Shown: positions 20,350 to 32,200 of the stretch, piece after piece
Position numbering within the stretch: position 1 is the stretch's first letter
How the letters are laid out: every line of letters begins with the position of its first letter
Origin: Podospora pseudocomata
Taxonomy: Eukaryota > Ascomycota > Sordariomycetes > Sordariales > Podosporaceae
NCBI RefSeq assembly: GCF_035222375.1
Contig: NW_026946366.1
Span: 2,108,001-2,172,000, forward strand
Length of the DNA stretch: 64,000 bases
Direction: 5' to 3'
Translations under genes and position numbers: made by a program
The notes under the pieces: generated by a model
What the model was told of the DNA's origin: nothing
Databases searched by the model: none
The model's input: the letters and a program-made list of their open reading frames with translations, nothing else

Positions 20350-22929
20350 CTACTCCATAATATCAACCTCACCCTCCACCCCATTCTCCTTCTTCTTCTC
20401 CTCCTCGGCCCCATTCGCCCCATTCCTCTCCTTCTCCTCCGCCTCCTTCCTCTCCCTCTCCTCCCTCCTCTGCCGCTCAACAACCTCCCACTCCTTCCTC
20501 ACCTCCTCCCTCCTCTCCCGCTCCCTCACCGCCTCGACCAAAAACGCCTCCTCAATCGCCTGCCTCCGCTTAAACACCCTCAGCCACCTCGTCCCCCACC
20601 TCCTGACCAACCCGTCCTCTTCCCCACGAGCATTACTCTCAAGCATCTCATCCTTCGTCCCGCCAGCCCAAGCCCCCAAGCTGTCCTCAATAGCCCTAAA
20701 CAGCTCCCTCATGTTCCTCACCTCGTTATCCCTCGTCTCGTCATCCACCATCTCATCCGGCTGGCTGGCCTTGACAACCAGCTGCCTCACCCGGCCGGTA
20801 ACCTTGATGACAGTGTTGAAGACCAATTCGTACATGTGAGCCCACGCGAGCGCCTCACCGCGCGTCTTGCCAGCCTGGACGTTCAGAGCCCAGTTGATCA
20901 CCGTCAGCGGGGTCAGGATGGAGTAGTTCAGGAGCTTCTCCACGATGCTCAGCGCAACACCGGGGTGCACGCTCCAATACGCCATCACCGCCTCAATGAT
21001 CTGCGTCCTCGACGCGTCGCTCGCCGCGCCAGCGTCCGCCAACCGGTCCTTGGTGCGCTCTATCGCTGCCAGGACGTGGGAGAGCGACTTGCTGCCTACG
21101 TAGAGCACGCAAGTGACAAAGACGTCCGTGCTGGCCACCAAGGCGTCGAGGTCGCGGTCAATGGCCTGAGACTGAATCCGCTGGATAACGGCGTCGATTT
21201 CCTCGTCGGGGGCCTTGCGTTTGAGGAGCGCGGCGATTTCACGGCCTTCGGCGGCAAAGGGGGTGTCTAATTGCTGTGTTAGTCACTGACACTCGAAATG
21301 ATAAAGAAAAGGGGGAAAAACCAACCATCGTTGGCAAACTTGAAATCGGGCACATCCTTCTCCTTCTCGGGCCCAATCAACTTCTGATACGGCTCCGGAA
21401 GCGTATTCTTGATCCTCTGCGCAAAACTCAACCGAATCTCCTTGTCGATCGAGCCAACAATAAACGCCTTGCGCGGGTGCAAGCCGCTCAGCTCAACATC
21501 GTCCACCCACTCGGTCCACTTCCACGTGAAACCAAAGTTGGACAAATGATGCGAGAACCAGTCCATGAACCGGTACGCCAGCTCCAGATCCATCCGCGGC
21601 GCGTTTCTGTAAAGGTAACGAATGGCACGGCCCAAGCTGGGCGCTATAGCAGCAGGCGCCAGCTTGCAAGCCTCCGTAAGCACAGAGTGGTAGTAAACCA
21701 ACTTGTGCTCTGGGTTAGGCAAGAGAAAAAGCTGGGTAAACACGGCATCAACAGCCACATCTTCGGGCTTCCAGGTAGACTTTGGCTTCTCGATATCCCG
21801 AAGCCTATCGAACGGCGTGCCTCTCAGAGCAAAAGTCCTCGGCGCAAAGTAGCAATCCACCTCAATAAGCTGTCTTGCTGTGGCGTTGCGGTTAAAGTGC
21901 AAAACATTGATAGTATCAAGCAGTGCATCTCTGATGAGCGACGACGCCAGGCTGGTAGGAGGGGGCACCGACTCGACTTCTTGCTGCCCATAAACAGAGA
22001 TATACACCTCTGGGAACAACGGCCTCAGCCCCCTGACCACCGTCTTGGGAATAACGATATTCGGCAAAACGTGCTTCTTCGCACTGGCCAGCTTGGCCAT
22101 CGTCTCAACCTCGCCGACAGGGAACTGCCACGGTCTCGGCAAGCAGCTCAACGCCCAACCCTGAGCCGCCTCAGCCTGCAGCTGCGCCTGCAAAAGCGAA
22201 ATCAAACTCTGCGACTGCGCCGGGTTTTCCTCCCCAGCCTCGGGATGATAAGGCTCAATCACGGCCTGCAGCGGATGCGGCTCGCTCGCAATGATGGCCG
22301 TATTCTCCAGCAAATCCGCCGCTTTCTGCTGCCACTCCTGCTGCACCTGCTCCGGCGACCCAGCAGCCATCACATACGGAAGCGTCAAGAGAATGATCTT
22401 GACAATCTCTGTGCCGATCGTATCCTCACTGCTCGCCGTCTGCAACCCAACCGCCCGTTCAAAAAGCTCCCCCAACAGACCAAAAACCCCTTCCCCTTCC
22501 AACACGCTCTGCAGACACCCCACCAGCTTCAGGTACAGCTTCACATCCCTCCACCCCCCCTCCCGAAGCTTGTCCTCGATCAACCTCGCCACTTTTTCGA
22601 GTAAAAGATCCATCGCCTCGGGTTTGTTGGTGTTGACCACCATCAACACGCCCGCCAAAAAGGGGGTTTTGAGAGGCTGCTCCACGCACAACTGGAGGAC
22701 CAAGTCGGTGAAGTTGCCTCTGAGCAAGACGTCATCGTCCCAGTTGTCGGTGAACAGGTTCGCAATCTGGGAAATCTCATCGTGGCGCTCGATCATGGGG
22801 TTCTCGGCAATGGCGATGAGCTGCTTGCGGAGGCGGACGTGGGGGGGGGCGTCGTAGCGGCGGCGGGAGTTGTTACCGCGGTAGTGGTTGTCGTCTTCAT
22901 TGTCATCTAACCCAGATTGTGTCAGTCAG

Positions 22930-22967
<38 letters not shown>

Positions 22968-23082
22968 GTGGTGGTGATGAAAAAGGGACAAACGTACCTC
23001 TATAACGACGTTTCCGGTTATACCCACCGCCACCACCACCTCTGCCTCCTCCCCCTCCTCCTCTCCTGTCGTAGTCGGCCAT
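20350..23082 (-). CDS. CBC1: Nuclear cap-binding protein large subunit CBP80 (Cbc1)
   Basis: Three exons, 22998-23082, 21326-22906 and 20350-21266, give 860 residues. The N-terminus is MADYDRR followed by glycine runs and NRKRRYR, a likely nuclear localisation signal. After a D/N-rich link comes the MIF4G-like helical repeat (VRLRKQLIAIAENP..., DNWDDDVLLRGNF, FLAGVLMVVN) and the further MIF4G-like repeats typical of CBP80 (WALNVQAGKTRGEALAWAHM near the end). Length and order fit fungal Cbc1. With Cbp20 it binds the m7G cap and couples capping to splicing, export and decay. The C-terminal 100 residues are extremely charged (E/R/K) and end VDIME. Intron 1 is largely a CAT microsatellite. It is convergent with the SF3B4 gene. 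Confidence 0.92.
22931..22979. repeat. (GAT)n/(ATC)n microsatellite in CBP80 intron 1
   Basis: About sixteen GAT/GGT units fill more than half of the 91-bp intron 22907-22997. On the coding strand it reads as CAT/CAC repeats between the donor and the branch site ACTGAC. Confidence 0.95.
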
Positions 23083-24828
23083 GGTTTGGATTTGCTATTG
23101 CGCAACTGATGGGATGCGATGCTGCTGTTCCTCTCCCGCTGGATGGTTTTATTTTCTTTTTCCCGGTTTGGTGTTGTCGTCGCAAGAGAAATCTACCTCT
23201 CGCAATTTTTGATAGATTTCACGCTCAAACCAGATGATTCTGCCAATCCAAGCCCGAGAGCGCAATTGATGATTGGTTTTGATTGGCGCAAATCCGGAAA
23301 CTCTTGTTTCCTTTCGTTGCTCTCTCTGAAACAATAAAAGTTGAGAAGGAAGACAGCAGCAACAAAAGGCTGACAAGGTTCAAGTTGCCAGTGCCAAGCG
23401 CGACAGGAAAGCGTGAAATAAGTGGGGACTGGACTGGAGAGAAAGTTTTTGTGGGGCCACCCACTGGGGAAAGGAGCTAGTGATGCAAGTGATCCCGGTC
23501 GGAAGGGAGTGGTGGTTGCCTTGAAAATGAGGCTTTATAAGCTGGTATAAGTCACGGGTGTTTGTTGGAGCAAAATTCACGACGACGACGTTATTTGTCT
23601 GTTATTATGCAGTGTTTGGCTTTTCTCCCTGCACTTTGAATAACCTAAGTAACACTGGAACATAGTAATTCATCGTTCTCACCCATCTTCATAGTTGGTA
23701 GAAGATCACCTCACTTTATCAATCCATACATGAGTGTCAAGACCTCATCAATTCAAATCCATGCCATGAAAATATTTTAAATCTGAAAGTAAACGAAAAC
23801 CTTGATAAAAGCACAAGAACAACCACAGAAACCAACAACATCGCCTTCTTCATGTAGGCCTGTCTCAAACCTGCTCTGATAATCTTTTCCGTTTCTCTCA
23901 TCTCTCCCAGGCAAAAACGCCCACCCCATGCCATCCAGGTGCTCCCCGCCACATAATATCTTTACCGTCCGTCCCAACTCCTTCTCACTCTCATCCCAAA
24001 CCAAAAGTTGAATTGCGCTGAACTCGATGGCCGTCTCGTGCTACCCATTCCAAAACTACCATTGCTCCTGTTCGAGAGTCTCAAACCAAGATAGCCAGTG
24101 CAGGCAGGCCAGCCCACCAGGTTCTTCAGCTGGGAGTACATGACAAGACAAATCATATAATTCCATTCGCTCCCACTCATCATGAATCATTCGCCTTCCT
24201 ACTAACAACATCCAAAACAGGGACGATGGGGCGAGGACAGGGAGGCCGCACAGATAACAAAACAACGCAAGTAATTCCAGCGGAGAATACAGTGGAAATA
24301 CCACCCAAGTAACAAGAATAAAAGAAGCCTTTCTCCAGATATTTGGGGCACGAAATAAAGCAAAAGCCATCTAGGTCATGCAGAAACGGAATCTAAAAAA
24401 CGTGGCCCGGTTGGTGTTTTTTCCCTCAGCACGCCCCTTCTCCCCTCTCCCTCCCTTCCTGCTATAGCCTTATTGCGCGCTGTTGTCTTCAGAGGACGAA
24501 TGCTCGTGGGCATACCAGCCGCCCCAAACTCCTGCTATTTCCACGCTCTATCCTGCCACTTCTCGACACTACTTTGGGATCGATGGAACCTTCCGGAATC
24601 GAGTCTCGTCGTCTCGTTAAATTCCATCAACACTCATGGCTCCTCGGGGTATCTCATGGCATTTCCTCGTCATAGATCATGAACGGGAAGCGACCCAAAG
24701 CCGCTATCTCCTTGCTGGGCCGTATACGATACTTTGCTGTCAAAGTACAGCTCGAAGTGTCCACACACGATCAGCTCTCACGGTCGCGAATCGACACAGA
24801 ACTTTTTTCCGTCTCGCTGGCCAGCTTT
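23083..24828. other. Intergenic: CBP80 promoter and GSK3 3' region
   Basis: The first several hundred bases are upstream of CBP80. On the minus strand at 24056-24370 and 23737-23952 there are hydrophobic open frames (for example MKKAMLLVSVVVLVLLSRF). I cannot link them to a family or to good splice sites, so they are not called as genes. The rest is presumed 3' flank of GSK3. Confidence 0.35.
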
Positions 24829-26235
24829 TCAGTCCAGTTTGGCCATCATTTCCGATTTGTTCATGGGAACGAAGTTGTCGATGTCGAGCCCTTGGGCCGC
24901 AAGGATGGACCTCATGTGAGGCGGCACAAGCTTGTGGTTGAGGTGAGGGGCGATCGACAGCTCTGCAGAAAACGATTCTGTTAGCAAGTTTGGTTTAAAA
25001 TCAACACAGAGAGTCTGGTGACACGTACCATGGCGGGTGAAGTCAAAGAGCGGAGGAAGGTCCTTGAGCTGGCCCGTCTGGTGCCTCGAATCGGGAAAGC
25101 GGGTGTTGGGATCCCTGAGGTCATCAAAGAAGGGCTGCACCATCGCGTCGATGGCCGACAGACGCTCGGTGGGTGTGTACTCCAGCAATTTGCTAATCAG
25201 GTCGATGGCGGGTTGGTCGGCCTTGCGGAACACCTTGTTGAAAGGATGGGGCTTGATCTGAGGAAACTTGTGCTCCATGTAGTTCGGGTTCATAGTTCGA
25301 ATTTGCTCGCGGGTGGGTGTCCCCAGCACCTTGATAATTTCGACGAGCTGATCGATACCCGATTCACCGGGGAAAAGAGGCTGACCAAGCATCAGTTCTG
25401 CCATGACGCAGCCTGTTGACCAAACGTCTGTTCACGTCAGTTAGCAACAATCTTCCATTGTTGACAAGTCCACTCACCAATCTTGGTTGTATAGTTGGTA
25501 GCACCAAAGATCAATTCAGGTGCGCGGTAGTATCTGGAGCAAATGTAAGACACGTTTGGTTCGTTTTCCACCAGAATCTTGGCACTGCCGAAATCACAGA
25601 GCTTCAAGATGCCGGTGCTAGGGTCGAGGAGAAGGTTTTGGGGCTTGATGTCGCGATGGCAGATGCCTTGAGAGTGAATGTATGCAAGAGCCCGGAAAAG
25701 CTGGTAGATGTACAGCTTCACCTCAAGGATGGGCATAGTAGTCTTCATTTTGTTGAAGAAACGGGAGGCGCGGTACACGGTTTCTGGCACGAACTCCTGG
25801 ACCAAGTTGAGGTAAACCTCATCCTTCTATTGGGGATGTAAGCAATCTGTTTTTCAATGAGGTATTACTAAAGGACTTACGCGCTCGCCATTAGAGTAGT
25901 AAAAGGCCTTGAGCTGCACGATGTTGGGGTGTCTCACGATCCGCATGATTTGCAGCTCACGGTTCTACAACATGTTAGCCATTAATCATACAACCCAGCC
26001 ATAGCACACAACCAACCTTGAATCTTTTGTCTTGCAAGACACGCTTGATGGCTGCATCTTCGTTCGAGGGAGACAACTTAGTTTGAAAGACGACGCCAAA
26101 GGAACCATTGCCGACAATCTTGCACTGGGTGTAAGTCAAGTCTCTCGTCTCGCCCGTGATGCCATCCTGCACTTTCTCGCGGATCACTTCTCCCATCCGC
26201 AGATTGTTGAACGCTGCCGGACGATTCGACGCCAT
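24829..26235 (-). CDS. GSK3: Glycogen synthase kinase 3 (GSK3/Rim11/Mck1 family)
   Basis: Five exons, 26017-26235, 25881-25964, 25478-25826, 25029-25427 and 24829-24962, join in frame to 394 residues, the usual fungal GSK3 size. Visible kinase features are the glycine loop [11 protein letters not shown], the lysine in [29 protein letters not shown], and the GSK3-specific activation loop [19 protein letters not shown], whose tyrosine (VSY) is autophosphorylated in this family. After that come [19 protein letters not shown] and the CMGC insert [11 protein letters not shown]. It is a multifunctional Ser/Thr kinase acting on primed substrates in metabolism, development and stress. All introns are short (48-66 bp) with GT...AG ends. 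An 8-kb gene-free stretch lies upstream. Confidence 0.94.
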
Positions 26236-29200
26236 GGTGAAGATCTCAAAGCCACGTCGGGGTTGGTGTGGAGGATCGTATTATACTCGGGTCACTGGTG
26301 GGGAAAAATGTCGCCGACAGGTATGGTTGCTTTAAAACGCGCTAGGGAGGTCTTATATCACACGCAAGGTTAAATGTTGGTAAAGCGGTTACTACTGTAC
26401 GGAGATGGTGATGTCTATTAAACGCGTAAGCACACGTCGCAGCATCATGGTTGGCAAGTGTTGGGGACAGCCAGGAGTATTGGGTTGTCATGGCAGTTGA
26501 GGGGCAGAGGAGACAGGGACCGGCTTACAAGATGGGTTGGTCGAAACCTCGAGGGGCATCTGACGCCAGGGATTGGCAGTTACAAGACGAACTTGTGTAA
26601 ACTCGCAGTTTTGCAGAGCAAAGTTTCGTGACCGGTGATGCCGACTGTTTGGGAGCGTGGCTTGTGTTTCGACGGAAGGAATCTACCCGTCGATGGAAAG
26701 AGGGGAGGAAATCGGGACCCGATGCAACGGGGGGAATCGCGCAGACGGGCTTGGGTCGTTAGGGACTTGGGTCAGGTCGAACTAGGTATCGGGTTGTTTC
26801 TTGACGGCTGTTAGACGGAGCGCTCGAGATCAAAAAAGAACAGCCACGCGAAGCTGGCGACAAACTGCACGAGATAACGAGGTTGATGGTTGATGCGGAG
26901 GTGGAGACAGAATACTAAGGCGTTGAAGGAAGAGGACGACAACAGGAGAGGGTTACGGGAAGGTAGGTTGAATTTCAGAGGTCAATGGACGTGAGGTTTT
27001 GGAGGGGCGGGCGCACTAGCTAAGTGAAATGACGGCGGGGAACGACAGGGCACTGCGGTGGCGACCAAGCACAAGGGTAGCCTAGCGTGTCCTGCTGCAG
27101 TGCGCCCGGGCCAGGTCAAGTGGCTCCGAGGGGGACCCAAGACGACGCAAGGACTCGAAGCTTTCCAAGGTGCTCTTGGTCGAAGCGGCAGCAGTAGTGT
27201 CGAGTGAAGAAAGCTGCAACTTTGCAAATGCCCGAGACAATGGGACATCCAACATTATCAAAGAAAAAAAAAGACAAAACAAAAAAAAAAAAAGAAAAAA
27301 GAAAGAAAACAAGAACAAACAGGGGGAGCCTGAAGCAGACAGCTGCTTCAGTCGACCACACATCATCGTATGCGACTTTCTCTCTTGCACGTCTAGTGAG
27401 GTCAGATGGCCTACGGCTTGGCGCGCTGCACCATGGACGCAGCCAACCAGAGGAGGCCTAATGAGGGGTTGGGGCAAGGGAAACGGCAGGGTTGCAAAGG
27501 CAGGTGAGCCTTTTAGGACCTCTCGGTGAAAGGGCCCAAGGTTGGAAGAGGATGAAACGGGGCAACTGTAAATAGTAAAAGTGAAGGTATTTACACTTAC
27601 AGTGCGCTCGGTCTGCGACAAGAGTCTTCTGCAGCGTGCGGATGCGAGGGACCGGTGGTCGGTTGGAGGAATTGGCAGCGGAAAGTGTGGTGCTGTGTTC
27701 GGTGGTGAGGGGTTCGCTCCGGGCCGTCGTCACTTGTGGCTTTAGCTCCAAAGTCGAGGGAGTCGGCCAGCAGGGCGGTTGCGCTGGTCTGGTGGATGGG
27801 ATTTATTTGGGCGTTGTGCGGTTGGCCAGATACTGAGAGACCTTGGTGTCTTGTAAGGCGGTGCAAGCCGCAAGCCTCCAGACCTAGGAAGATGGATCTA
27901 AAAACAGATCTGGCTGTGTGAAATGGAAATACAGATGTCCAGACTGTGGGCACCTCAGTTGTAGAGGAAAGAAAATAAAAGGAGGTGATCCAAATCGATG
28001 CAACTCGGGGAAATGACAGGATAAAGGTGGTCTGGTCTGCTTGGTGGCCGTGTCTGCTGCTCTGCTTGGTTGGTAATAAAGTAGGGTAAGGTAGCCTGAC
28101 GCAGGACACGCCGTAAGTTGGACGTAAGGTCTGTAGGAAGGTACCGTGTGATGTGGGAAAAAAAAGGAAGGGAAAAAGGGTTCGAGGTACGGGTCAAAAA
28201 GCTTTCCAGGTGCAGGATACTGCACAGTAGCCTGAGAATGGGATGTGTTGTGACGTGACCTCTCAGGGTGGCAGACAGAAACCGCAGCGGGCACCGGAAA
28301 TAGCCTCAGGCACGCCGGTGACTGGAAGACGAATGGGAGTGTGCTCTCGCCGGCCGAGTCCCAGGAACACAATAGCCTGCCTGACGTTGATTCGGAGCGG
28401 CGGATGGTGAAGCTCTTCGTTGTCCGCTTCCTGTTTCCCAAAATACGATAGCGGTCCCGTCTCCTTCTTCGCTTCTATGGTGTTTGGCTTCCACTTGTTG
28501 AACGAGCATGTATGTGTGTATGTATGCGCGGTAAGGTACCGGGATGAAAGACGCCGCGTATTTTACCGGAATTTCGGTTTTCCTATGCACCTCAACGGGT
28601 CCCCGGGTTGCTTTTTATCCAGGAAAGCAGCCCCTGGTGTCGCTGGCGTGGTTCCAATGGCACGGGATGGGCAAAGGGAGGAGGAGATGAGGCCGGGAGA
28701 CGCCGATCAAATCAGAAAAAGCGTAAACTGGAACAGAATCAACAGACACAATGTGATGCGGCCGCTTCTGGCCTTTTGTTCACCAGATCCCGCCAGACTG
28801 GGGCCGTTGCTCATGTGCCCATTTTTGAGACGGGAAGCCGGCGCTAAACACACTCGGCAGGCGAAGTTTAAAATAGAGAAGTTAATAAGGTATGAGCTCA
28901 ATCACCGAATCAACACAAATCGTCATTTTGTTTCTAGTGGCTGACTTCTTTTCAGGAAGATAGCCCTGCCTGTCTGAAAGGTGTATGAGTGCCAGATTGG
29001 ACACAGGCAGAGACAGACAGGGTGGGTTCTTCTAGATGCCCCCCTCTCCCAATGTCCAGATCAGATTCGAGGGTGGGGCTTCGCAGTGCTTTGTTCTCTG
29101 ACAACCACAGTTCGTCACGAACCCGCCGCCACGGTTGAGGGCCGAGTGGATTGTGTCTGTTGAAGGAGTCCCCGAGATGTGAGACAGACAGCGGGAGAGA

Positions 29201-32200
29201 GGCAATACCTGGTGTTCTGTCGTCTCACAATCAACCCGGGGTCTGGGGGTGTGCAGTACCAGTTAAGCCAGCTCGCCCGTTTGGGCACTGTTACACCTAC
29301 GCTAATATTCCTGAGTCGGTGTCTCTGGTCGTCATAGTAAACAGAGGGAGCCGTTGGAGAGTCATGGTGCCAGTGAGTGAGCGGTCTCTCTGGGTTAATT
29401 TACTGCGTAATTCAAATTGCAGAAGCACTCCCGGTATTAAGAGCATCGCCTAAGAGGACTGACGGCTTCTCGCATAAATCCGATGCGTGTAAAGCGAACT
29501 CCTCATTATTGCCTCCGCCGCCAGACGAGGGGATCAACGTGTCGCTCAGTCACTGCTGGTTATCACGACTTCTTTATGCGAGCAAGCTTGTCAGGCAGAT
29601 CGAGGACGGTCCAGGTCGATGACACGCCTTCTTGGCCCCCATTTAGCTGCAGCTGTCATAGAATAGCTTCCTGAGGATAGACAGGCGACCCGAGTAACAC
29701 GGCACCCGAGTTGAAACGCCGATATGACGGGTGGAAGACTTGCCAATTGGGACTGGTGCATATGTCTTGTGCGGGGCAAACATGGTGAAGCTCACCACCA
29801 CAAGCAACAGGGCAGTGTGGATGGAGGGGCACATAATAGCTATGTACACCGCTGTAGACACTGAGTCCGAAATAGGATTATAGAAGCAGCAATTAAGAGC
29901 CCTCAGGGCAACAAGCTGGCCATAAAAGAAAAGAGTCGAAGCCTACGCCAACTGACGTTGAGCTGTTGTCAAGATATATCTGGCCTTTGCTTTCCTCCCC
30001 TGGTGGTGCAAAGTAGAGGCAGAGAGGGGTTGACGAAGCTTGTCGTTTCGTGCCCATACAGATCCCAAACAGGTAATACACAATGATACACCACGCACTG
30101 CCAGATCAAGTGTTCCGTGCTCCGAAAGCGCAGTGATACAGCACTAATAAGATATTTCAGCGTCGAATATACCGAGATCCAGGTACCGCAGTGCGTTTCT
30201 CAAACAGTCAATATTGCTTGTCGGCGTCGAGCTTCCACTCTTGAAACCCTTGTTCGGTTTGGCAGCAGGCTCCGATTGGGCGGTATCGTGAGCCGATATT
30301 CACATGCATCCATGCTCTAGAGAGGTCCAATCGTTTGGCGTCTAGTCCTGCATGGTTATGATGATGCCTGACGCCGATTCCATCGTTGCGGTTGTGTCCA
30401 GCCGTGTTGCGGTCTCTGTCCGTTGCTGGCTTTCCAGCGCTCTTCCAATGCGACCTGCGCAGGAGGGAGGTGGATCAGCAAAGCGCCTTTTGGGTGCAAA
30501 CGAGGTCCCATGACCGGTTGAATCGCGCTAATCATTTGGCTCGACCAGGTAGATCGTGGCTGGCCGTCTGTTGGCAGACACCAACTTTTTTTTGATCATC
30601 TGCAGAGCAGAAAAAAGATAGGGGGGGCAACTGGGACGGATGGGATAGTACGGAGTAGCACTGGGACTTGTTGACCCTGTGGCTAGCTCCAGGTCAAAGT
30701 GACAACCGCCGTCCACTGACATCCATGGCATCAAGACGCAATTGCCAATCCAGGGGTTCCAGGTTTGTTAGTCGCCTGCCAGATTCGATTTGGATATCGG
30801 CCAGGTACCGTATGTGTATGTACGCAGACGTGCCAGGGCCATAAACCCCCGAGACCTCTTGTGAGGTTCTCGGTGCGGTCGTGAAACCGGCGGGCAGTTC
30901 GATCGTGTAGTTTTTCGTGATGTCAGGCACCATTTGTGGCGCGATTGCTCGTTACACGCCCTTGGGCACAGCAAAGCATGGCAAAAAGCTAGTCAGGTCG
31001 TCCGGAGAATGACTCCCCCCTCTCTGACATTTCGATGAGATGCTAGAGGCCTAGAGCAGCTATACATGATCACCTGACGGAGGACAGCGCGCCTTTTGTA
31101 ACTTTGCTGTTCCGTACCCGTACCCTGGCCAGCTGGCGTTCCTCGGAAATCACCCAAGCTTCAGCGGCTGACTCCCGGCGTGATGGGTTCGTAAGATAGC
31201 GCCCGTCTGTGCCAGCGCTGGGCGTGGGAAGTGAGGCCCAAACGGCGGGCCAGATTCATCTGCCAGAGGAAAGGTGACTTGCCAATTATAGCAAGCAGAT
31301 GTCACTGTTCAGCAACGCTTCGGTATTTGCCGTGCTGAGGGGGTTCGTGAGCATCTTTTGGCACTTGCGGCACTCTGAAGACGGAGCTGTCAAATCGATT
31401 GCATGGAAGCGAGGAAAATTACCCGTCGACGATGTTGTTGCTGTCTGAGCCATGTGATTTCAAGCTGCTGTGGTTTAATTACTGTCGACTGACGGCTGCT
31501 GCATGTTGGCCTTGATGAGGCAGCACGACGAGCTAGCGACGGTTGGTGGTGGTCGGTGAGCCGATCTCCAAGCTAGCCAGACCGAGATCGCACCATCCTG
31601 GTAAGGCAGGGAACGCACTGACCAGCTCTGGTCTGAGCCAACCTTGGTGCTGATCATGACATGGTCTGTGCTTGCCCTCAGTCACTGTGTATGCCATGCT
31701 ATGGAATATCGATACAGGAACCAGAGCCAGCTGTCTGCCAGATGTTGAAGTTGCTCTTCCCAAAAGGTGATGAAGGTGGGAGCTCGGAGGGTCTGCATGA
31801 TGCAGCAATCCTCTGGTCTGTATTTGTTGGGCCATCGCTGAACTGATTGTACCGTTACCATGATCCCAATTCCCAACAAGGCCACGGGCGCCCGGTTTGT
31901 TGAAACCGAGCTCTTAGAAGTTGCTTCGGCATGGTGGTTTGTGATTTGATGTTTCAGACCAGGAGCTTGGGCTGACTTGCTGGAGCCATCAGATGCCCGA
32001 GTGGAGAATGATGAGATTCCATCTTCCGGGCCGATAGAACCAACAGCATTCATTGGGGACAGCACAAGAAAAGCTCAAAAGAGATTCCAGATCGCGGGGT
32101 AGCTTTCCATGGCTTGTTCTCTGCTGTGCCATAACTCAATGCTTCCCAGGGGCGCATGGGAATATTTCCGAGCTCATCCACGATTCAACAACCGAAGGGA

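Noticed and set aside
21276-22604. 442-residue plus-strand open frame
   Set aside because: It is antisense to the conserved CBP80 coding sequence and has no features of its own.
24056-24370. Hydrophobic 104-residue minus-strand frame downstream of GSK3
   Set aside because: Could be a membrane peptide, but there is no family match, no conserved motif and no clear splice context; probably 3' flank.
27082-27621. 179-residue minus-strand frame upstream of GSK3
   Set aside because: Contains poly-Phe/Leu from an A-rich run and otherwise random composition.
31682-32065. 127-residue minus-strand frame in the 8-kb gene-free region
   Set aside because: No recognisable domain, start context or partner exons; not above what is expected by chance in GC-rich DNA.
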